Source of the DNA: an uncultured Eubacteriales bacterium
Lineage (GTDB): Bacteria > Bacillota > Clostridia > Oscillospirales > CAG-272
NCBI GenBank assembly: GCA_934433485.1
Contig: CAKRZR010000021.1
Coordinates: 1-36,130 of the forward strand
Direction: 5' to 3'
DNA length: 36,130 bases
The first letter of the stretch is position 1; each line of letters starts with the position of its first letter. The notes under the pieces are model-generated. The model was given only the letters and a program-made list of their open reading frames with translations, ran no database searches and was not told the origin of the DNA. The translations under genes were made by a program, and so were the position numbers. This document shows positions 31,815-36,130 of this stretch, piece by piece.

Positions 31815-32585
31815 TCATTCCGTCATCGCGCGGCGCAGGTGTTCGAGATACCGGTCTGCGATGGCGTCGTATTCGCCAAGTCCCTTGACTAAGCATTCTA
31901 CCTCCAGTCCGCCGGCGCGCAGAATAGAGGCGACACTGTCCGGTCCGTCTCCCGCCATATCGCGCTTTGCATGACCGGCTGCTCCGAACAACAACGGCGT
32001 CAACAGGACATTTTTATATCCCGCGTCCCGGATCATGGGGATAACCTCTTGTACAGACGGAGACGCTTCCAATGTCATGACAAAGAGAAATTCATATCCG
32101 AGCCGCCGTGCCGTTGTCTGCAAAAGTGTATATTTTTCATTTTCCGGATGCACCGAGCCATGACCCATAAGGACAATTGCATGGTTAGTTTTCCCTAACT
32201 TTCCAGCAAAAAAATGGCATATGTACTCGCTGTCCTCCACGGAATCCAGAAGCGGTTTTCCGACGTACAGTCGCTTGAAGCTGTCGTTATGTGTCTGCGC
32301 GTCCTCGCATATTCTGTCATATTCCCCGCCGGCAATCACATGTGTCGGCTGGACATATACCTCGTCAAATCCCGCTGCGCAAAGGCGGTCCAGCACTTCA
32401 GTGACCGTATCTGCCCGCTCTCCTGCCTTGTGCAGGGCGTTCAGCACGAATTTTGACGTATATGCACGAAAGATCTCATAGTCCGGAAACGCATGCCGGT
32501 ACAGGTTTTCTACCCGTTCGATGGTGCATGCGCGCTGCGCCGGATCCGTTGTTCCGTAGCTGACCGACAGAATGGCTTTTTTCAT
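31815..32585 (-). CDS. cbiK: Sirohydrochlorin cobaltochelatase / tetrapyrrole chelatase CbiK
   Basis: A 256-residue class II chelatase of the CbiK type, which inserts cobalt into sirohydrochlorin in anaerobic cobalamin synthesis and can act on iron. Start MKKAILSVSYGTTDP is the family N terminus. Metal-binding histidines are at H142 (LMGHGS) and H205 (GAAGHAKRDM), matching the spacing in the Salmonella enzyme. No signal peptide. No other cobalamin gene is nearby; instead it leads an operon with a flavodoxin and an iron-type ABC importer behind an iron box, so here it may load or strip metal from an imported tetrapyrrole. A related link of CbiK with iron transport is known in Desulfovibrio. 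Codons 129-134 contain a second DtxR-like box. Confidence 0.9.
   Translation of the reverse strand: MKKAILSVSYGTTDPAQRACTIERVENLYRHAFPDYEIFRAYTSKFVLNALHKAGERADTVTEVLDRLCAAGFDEVYVQPTHVIAGGEYDRICEDAQTHNDSFKRLYVGKPLLDSVEDSEYICHFFAGKLGKTNHAIVLMGHGSVHPENEKYTLLQTTARRLGYEFLFVMTLEASPSVQEVIPMIRDAGYKNVLLTPLLFGAAGHAKRDMAGDGPDSVASILRAGGLEVECLVKGLGEYDAIADRYLEHLRRAMTE
32183..32200. promoter_or_regulatory. Second DtxR/IdeR-like box inside cbiK
   Basis: GGTTAG-TTTTCC-CTAACT lies within codons for GKLGKTN. It matches 15 of 18 bases of the promoter box at 32612-32629, including its GAAA centre on the minus strand. The codons used here (Leu TTA, Thr ACT, Gly GGG) are unusual for this gene, which suggests the DNA site rather than the protein is being kept. 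Confidence 0.5.
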
Positions 32586-32613
32586 TCCATATCCTTTCTT
32601 ATCCGCTTATTGG

Positions 32614-32632
32614 TTAGGTTTCGCTAACCTCT
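32614..32632. promoter_or_regulatory. DtxR/IdeR-like iron box at the cbiK promoter
   Basis: TTAGGTT-TCG-CTAACCT agrees with 15 of 19 positions of the DtxR/IdeR consensus TTAGGTTAGSCTAACCTAA, including both full half-sites. It covers the predicted transcription start, so an iron-loaded DtxR-family repressor bound here would block the operon. Confidence 0.65.
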
Positions 32633-32634
32633 AT

Positions 32635-32663
32635 AGTATAGCATAAATTTCCGCAGCTGTCAA
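32635..32663 (-). promoter_or_regulatory. Promoter of the cbiK-flavodoxin-importer operon
   Basis: On the minus strand a perfect TTGACA (32663-32658), a 17-base spacer and TATACT (32640-32635). The iron box lies just downstream. Confidence 0.85.
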
Positions 32664-32990
32664 GATTTCGCATAAAAATTCACAATATTTCAAAAAGCAG
32701 CACGTTTTCCAGACAGCATATCTATAAGTTTCCCTCAAATGGCATGCGGAATTGTCCTATATCCATCGTTTGCGAGGGTATATCGCTCCGCTTGGATAGT
32801 CGGAAAACGCTGCGAAACAGACAACAGACACAGCAAGACTCCATCCATAGATTTTTAGGTCCAAGGGAACGGCACTCTCGCTATGTCTATTCATCCTATA
32901 TGTTACACAGTGATCAGCCACGCTGCCCCTATCAACCAGAAATGAAAAGCTGCTGACAAGCGCGAGCATCATTGATTTTTCTACATACCG
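32664..32990. other. Intergenic stretch without a recognised gene
   Basis: Between the divergent cbiK and hydrogenase-regulator promoters. Short frames occur on both strands, none with a ribosome site plus protein-like sequence. No RNA motif, repeat or mobile-element end was recognised. Confidence 0.5.
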
Positions 32991-33020
32991 TTGACAGTGA
33001 CCGGAGACATGTGGTATAAT
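32991..33020 (+). promoter_or_regulatory. Promoter of the hydrogenase-regulator/hydF region
   Basis: TTGACA at 32991-32996, an 18-base spacer and TATAAT at 33015-33020, 20 bases before the regulator ATG. Confidence 0.85.
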
Positions 33021-33040
33021 AAAGAAAATGGAGGAACAGC

Positions 33041-33298
33041 ATGAACACAAGAGTCGCGGTAGTCAGCATTCTTTTAGAAACGGGAAGCAGCGTGGACAAA
33101 GTCAATGCGCTGCTTCATGAATTTTCACCTTAAATTCTCGGACGGATGGGTATCCCGTATCAGAAGCGCGGGCTCAACATCATCTCGGTTGTGATGGAGG
33201 CACCGCAGGATGCGGTCAACACTCTCACCGGCAAGCTCGGTCGTCTTCCCGGCGTAAGTGCCAAAACCATGTACTCCGGCAAGATCTATTCCGAGTAA
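33041..33298 (+). pseudogene. TM1266-type iron-only hydrogenase system regulator with in-frame TAA
   Basis: An 86-codon frame matches the TM1266 family of small ferredoxin-fold regulators found beside hydE/hydF/hydG in anaerobes: MNTRVAVVSILLETGSSVDK, then LLHEFSP, ILGRMGIPYQKRGLNIISVV and LTGKLGRLPGVSAKT. Codon 31 (33131-33133) is TAA, inside the conserved HE-[F/Y]-x-x-x-I-[I/L]-G-R-M-G-I-P stretch where relatives have Tyr or Asp; one base change from TAT or TAC would produce it. Both sides are in the same frame and well conserved. GGAGG sits seven bases before the ATG. It may be a recent pseudogene, a sequencing error, or be read by restart at ATG 33146, which would give a 50-residue piece. 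Confidence 0.85.
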
Positions 33299-33415
33299 AG
33301 TACAAAACTTCAAATCATTTTCCAGCTCCCTGACGCCAAAATCCGGAGATCTCTCCGATTGCGGCGAAAGCGATATGTGTTTCCCCGCCGCGGCTGTACG
33401 CAGGTGGGTATGAGC

Positions 33416-33446
33416 CGTATCTGTAAGGGATACGTTTTTCTTTTTT
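33416..33446 (+). terminator. Intrinsic terminator or attenuator between the regulator and hydF
   Basis: CGTATC (33416-33421) pairs with GATACG (33429-33434) and is followed by TTTTTCTTTTTT. The stem is short but the T run is strong. A second hairpin (CGGAG/CTCCG) lies upstream near 33344-33357. No good promoter was found between this site and hydF, so hydF expression may depend on read-through. Confidence 0.65.
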
Positions 33447-33575
33447 GGAAGGTACAGAAGGTACAATGGAACGAAGAAGGATTTCCGGTCGGCTTTGCCC
33501 CGTCCAGCCGCTTCTGTTTCTGAAAAATCAGAGACTTCCCAATTCACCTGTATTTCATTTTCAGGAGGTAGAGCC

Positions 33576-34772
33576 ATGAGCCTCAACAATACCCCATCCG
33601 CCAATCGTCTGCATATCGGATTTTTCGGTCTGCGAAACGCCGGAAAATCGAGTGTCGTCAATGCCGTCACCGGTCAGGACCTGGCAGTCGTCTCCGACCG
33701 TCCGGGTACCACCACAGACCCTGTACAAAAGGCAATGGAGCTTTTGCCGCTCGGTCCTGTCCTGATCATCGACACACCAGGCTATGACGATGATGAGCTT
33801 GAACTCGGTCAGAAACGCGTACTGCGCACGAAGCGGGTTCTCAACAAAACGGACATTGCCGTCCTTGTGGTCGATGGAACAAGGGGACTTCAATCCGACG
33901 ACAGGGAGCTATTGTCGCTGTTTCACGAAAAGCAGATACCACACGTTATCGTATTCAACAAAAAAGACCTTTTTGACACAGCTCCCGCGGACGTTCTGCG
34001 CGTCAGCGCCGCGACAGGGGACGGCATTTTCGCGCTCAAAGAACACTTGGGCAAGCTGGCACCCAAGGAGGACGGTCGAAAGCTGATCGTCGATCTGGTA
34101 TCCCCTGACGGTCTTGTTATACTTGTGACGCCGATCGACAGCGCCGCACCGAAGGGTCGCATGATCCTGCCGCAAGTACAGACGATCCGCGATATTCTGG
34201 ACGGCGACGCTGCGTGCGTCGTTGTCAAAGAAACGCAGCTGGTCGGTCTTTTATCGTCGCTTGGAAGAAAGCCGGACATGGTCGTAACAGATTCACAGGC
34301 ATTCGGATTTGTGTCAAAGATCGTTCCGGAGGACATTCCGCTTACGTCGTTTTCCATACTCATGGCACGCTACAAGGGATTTCTGGAGACAGCGGTCTGC
34401 GGCGCGGCGGCACTGAAGCAGCTTTGCGACGGCGATAGGATCCTCATCTCCGAAGGCTGCACGCACCATCGGCAGTGCGAAGATATCGGATCTGTGAAGC
34501 TGCCGCGATGGTTGAAGCAATACTGCGGCGCGGATATTTCCGTCGGATTCAGCTCCGGCACGGATTTTCCGGAGGACTTGAGCGGCTATTCTCTCGTACT
34601 CCATTGCGGCGGATGTATGCTCTCCGAGCGCGAAATGCTCTATCGCATGAAGTGTGCGCAGGATCAGAACGTGCCTTTTACCAATTATGGCGTTGCCATC
34701 GCCTGTATGAACGGGATCCTGCCAAGGAGCCTGCGCCTTTTCCCGTCACTGCTGGAAAAACTTGAGGTGTAA
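33576..34772 (+). CDS. hydF: [FeFe]-hydrogenase H-cluster maturation GTPase HydF
   Basis: Scaffold and carrier GTPase on which the 2Fe subcluster of [FeFe] hydrogenase is assembled from the products of HydE and HydG. The 398-residue product has an N-terminal GTPase domain with the P-loop GLRNAGKSS (residues 18-26), GTTTDPV, DTPGYDDDE and NKKD, a middle dimerisation domain, and a C-terminal Fe-S domain with C295-T-H297 and the HCGGC motif (Cys344, Cys347). All ligands are intact. AGGAGG lies nine bases before ATG 33576. hydE, hydG and the hydrogenase are outside the window. It follows the interrupted TM1266-type gene after a 277-base leader with a terminator-like hairpin. Confidence 0.97.
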   Translation: MSLNNTPSANRLHIGFFGLRNAGKSSVVNAVTGQDLAVVSDRPGTTTDPVQKAMELLPLGPVLIIDTPGYDDDELELGQKRVLRTKRVLNKTDIAVLVVDGTRGLQSDDRELLSLFHEKQIPHVIVFNKKDLFDTAPADVLRVSAATGDGIFALKEHLGKLAPKEDGRKLIVDLVSPDGLVILVTPIDSAAPKGRMILPQVQTIRDILDGDAACVVVKETQLVGLLSSLGRKPDMVVTDSQAFGFVSKIVPEDIPLTSFSILMARYKGFLETAVCGAAALKQLCDGDRILISEGCTHHRQCEDIGSVKLPRWLKQYCGADISVGFSSGTDFPEDLSGYSLVLHCGGCMLSEREMLYRMKCAQDQNVPFTNYGVAIACMNGILPRSLRLFPSLLEKLEV

Positions 34773-34841
34773 ACAGGAGCATAGCACCGGTTGGCGCAGC
34801 TGCAAGGAGGATTGATACAGTTGCTGTCACAACCGGCGCAC

Positions 34842-34891
34842 ACAAACAGACCACACAATTGACTGTAAAGTCTGCTGTGTGGTCTGTTTGT
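34842..34891. repeat. 16-bp perfect inverted repeat after hydF
   Basis: ACAAACAGACCACACA (34842-34857) is perfectly complementary to TGTGTGGTCTGTTTGT (34876-34891); the 18-base loop holds a smaller GACT/AGTC stem. No T run follows on either strand, so it is not a standard intrinsic terminator. An AAGGAGG site at 34804-34810 precedes a TTG-started 13-codon frame that ends in the loop. Confidence 0.8.
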
Positions 34892-34980
34892 CAGCCAAAG
34901 ACTATATTCTTTTTCAGAAACGTTTTGTGCGATGAATAATAGCGCATTTTTCAAAGATCCATACGCACCATTCCGCGGGA

Positions 34981-35568
34981 TTATTTTGCGAGAATCAGAG
35001 ACACATTTGCTTCCTGCGCAAGAGACTGCGGATTGACCCATACAAAGGAAGCATCCTTTCCGATGCGGTTTTGCATGCCGTTCAAAAGCTCCGATGCAAG
35101 TTGCTCCGATATGCAGAATACGCCGATGAACCCCTTCACGTCCGCGATATCCTCCGGCAGCTTCGCGGCGAGCTGACCAGGAATATCCTCTGTTTCCAGC
35201 GCAAACGACACCACATGGCAGTCCATACCGTTTATGATAGGCAGCACATCGCAGGGATCTACGTTCACAAAATAATCGGGGAAGGTCACCGCCATTACCG
35301 TTTTCACAAACGAGGACAGCGCCTCGTCTTCTTCGGGCTCTAATGCGGAATCGGAAATCGTAACGATCCGCTGCCCGGAAAGGATCACCCGGTATTCCTT
35401 GCCGCCGATCGATGCCGCCGCGGCTCCCTGTTCGATTTTCAGTTTCAGCGCGGACGCAAGATCATTCAGTTCTTTGTCCGTAGGAGCGTTCATTCTTATC
35501 CACACTCCGTTTTGCTTCTCCTGTGTACGCACAAAATGATCGCCGCTGTACAGATATGCTGTTGTCAT
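34981..35568 (-). CDS. Protein of unknown function, 195 residues
   Basis: Not recognised. A soluble acidic protein with a strong GGAGG ribosome site before its ATG. The N-terminal about 80 residues look like a beta-rich sensor or binding domain (AYLYSGDHFVRTQEKQNGVW, GGKEYRVILSGQRIVTISDS), the middle is helical and acidic (LEPEEDEALSSFVKTVMAVT), and the last third reads like a second alpha/beta domain (DVKGFIGVFCISEQLASELL, then SFVWVNPQSLAQEANVSLIL). No signal peptide or membrane segment. It lies on the opposite strand to hydF and 174 bases beyond the truncated gene at the right edge, possibly in the same unit. Confidence 0.72.
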   Translation of the reverse strand: MTTAYLYSGDHFVRTQEKQNGVWIRMNAPTDKELNDLASALKLKIEQGAAAASIGGKEYRVILSGQRIVTISDSALEPEEDEALSSFVKTVMAVTFPDYFVNVDPCDVLPIINGMDCHVVSFALETEDIPGQLAAKLPEDIADVKGFIGVFCISEQLASELLNGMQNRIGKDASFVWVNPQSLAQEANVSLILAK

Positions 35569-35742
35569 TTTTTTGTTCCTCCGTTTTTTCTTCTTTGTTA
35601 AGGCACTTCCCGGTTGAACAGCACATACGCAGGGTGCAATATCTACTGTAACAAACCACTGGATTCACCTCTATCTTTACCACAATCCCCGTGTCGCGCT
35701 GCGCTTGATGCGCATTTGCGGCACAAAAGCTGCATTTGTGTG

Positions 35743-36130
35743 TTATACAATTATCAATCGGATGGCAGGATTCTCTGTATCTTGCTCTCGGAATCCAGTA
35801 TTGATGGCACGGCAAAAATCATCTGCCCGGATCGTATATTCTGTAAATTCGTTCGCGGAAGCAAAGGACAGAGCAAAATCGAACCGAATGGACGCAATAA
35901 CTGGATTTCGCATCGCTTCCACGAAAAAATCCTGCACATCGGGCAATCTGGAACAGGTAAGCTTTACGCCCATCACGCAAAACCTGTCACCCGATTTTTC
36001 ATAAGGTAACCTCGAAAAATACGCCCATCCATCGTTCCTTACCATTTTATGTATTTTTTGACCCGTCTCCTCAAAAAGCGCGCACAAAATGTGCTGTTTT
36101 ACCCATATTCCGGGGCAAATCCTCCCAAAA
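35743..36130 (-). CDS. C-terminal part of an unknown protein, cut by the window edge
   Basis: The frame is open from the right edge to TAA 35743-35745, giving at least 128 residues. The visible part is protein-like: RICPGIWVKQHILCALFEE near the edge, then YFSRLPYEKSGDRFCVMGVK, DVQDFFVEAMRNPVIASIRF, and a C terminus ending NPAIRLIIV. A TTG at 36087 could be a start but has no ribosome site, and sequence upstream of it looks equally coding, so the true start is probably outside the window. Not recognised. Confidence 0.5.
   Translation of the reverse strand, partial: FGRICPGIWVKQHILCALFEETGQKIHKMVRNDGWAYFSRLPYEKSGDRFCVMGVKLTCSRLPDVQDFFVEAMRNPVIASIRFDFALSFASANEFTEYTIRADDFCRAINTGFREQDTENPAIRLIIV

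Noticed and set aside
30264..31892. 542-codon open frame antisense to the permease, flavodoxin and cbiK end
   Set aside because: It crosses three well-supported genes and is low-complexity, Arg/Asp/His-rich sequence without family resemblance.
35462..35815. Cysteine-rich minus-strand frame (CYSRYCTLRMCCSTGKCLN)
   Set aside because: It lacks an ATG start before the interesting part and overlaps more than 100 bases of the start of the better-supported 195-residue gene and the end of the edge gene.

Overview
The window reads as chromosomal DNA from an anaerobic, Gram-positive Clostridia-type bacterium (Bacillota). Evidence: many TTGACA/TATAAT-like promoters with 17-18 base spacers, strong AGGAGG ribosome sites, a T-box and a lysine (L-box) riboswitch, hydF for [FeFe]-hydrogenase maturation, anaerobic-type CbiK, and a DUF3343/cysteine desulfurase pair. 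No phage, insertion sequence, CRISPR array, rRNA or tRNA was recognised.

Layout. 1-4.6 kb (+): a possible 41-residue membrane protein, 16S rRNA pseudouridine synthase rsuA, RNA-binding tex, and a GH27 alpha-galactosidase pseudogene broken by an out-of-frame internal deletion. 4.7-6.1 kb: a lone MsmX/UgpC-type sugar-import ATPase with its own promoter and terminator. 6.1-10.0 kb (-): dapA-dapB-sugar isomerase-DUF1653, then a diacylglycerol-kinase-like lipid kinase. 10.0-11.5 kb: queA (+); its promoter and the dapA promoter are placed so the two transcripts overlap at their 5' ends. 11.5-14.3 kb (-): a lysine-riboswitch-controlled amino-acid ABC importer whose binding protein has its two sequence halves in swapped order. 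14.4-17.9 kb (-): clpB behind a ribbon-helix-helix protein. 17.9-21.4 kb (-): a TrpXYZ-like tryptophan importer behind a T-box with a UGG (Trp) specifier. 21.5-23.3 kb (-): a small unknown protein and the DUF3343/cysteine desulfurase pair. 23.4-28.2 kb (+): rlmD-type rRNA methyltransferase and a SWIM-SNF2 helicase. 28.3-32.7 kb (-): a five-gene operon (cbiK, flavodoxin, FecCD permease, ATPase, lipoprotein) behind a DtxR/IdeR-like iron box, with a second similar box inside cbiK. 33.0-34.8 kb (+): the TM1266-type hydrogenase-system regulator, interrupted by an in-frame TAA, a leader with an intrinsic terminator, then hydF. 35.0 kb to the right edge (-): two unrecognised proteins, the last cut by the window edge.

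How it fits together: much of the window is amino-acid supply under RNA control (lysine synthesis and import, tryptophan import), plus metal and tetrapyrrole handling (the iron-box operon) and Fe-S or hydrogenase maturation. The observations most worth a second look are the permuted lysine-binding protein, the paired iron boxes, the nonsense-interrupted hydrogenase regulator next to an intact hydF, and the deleted alpha-galactosidase.
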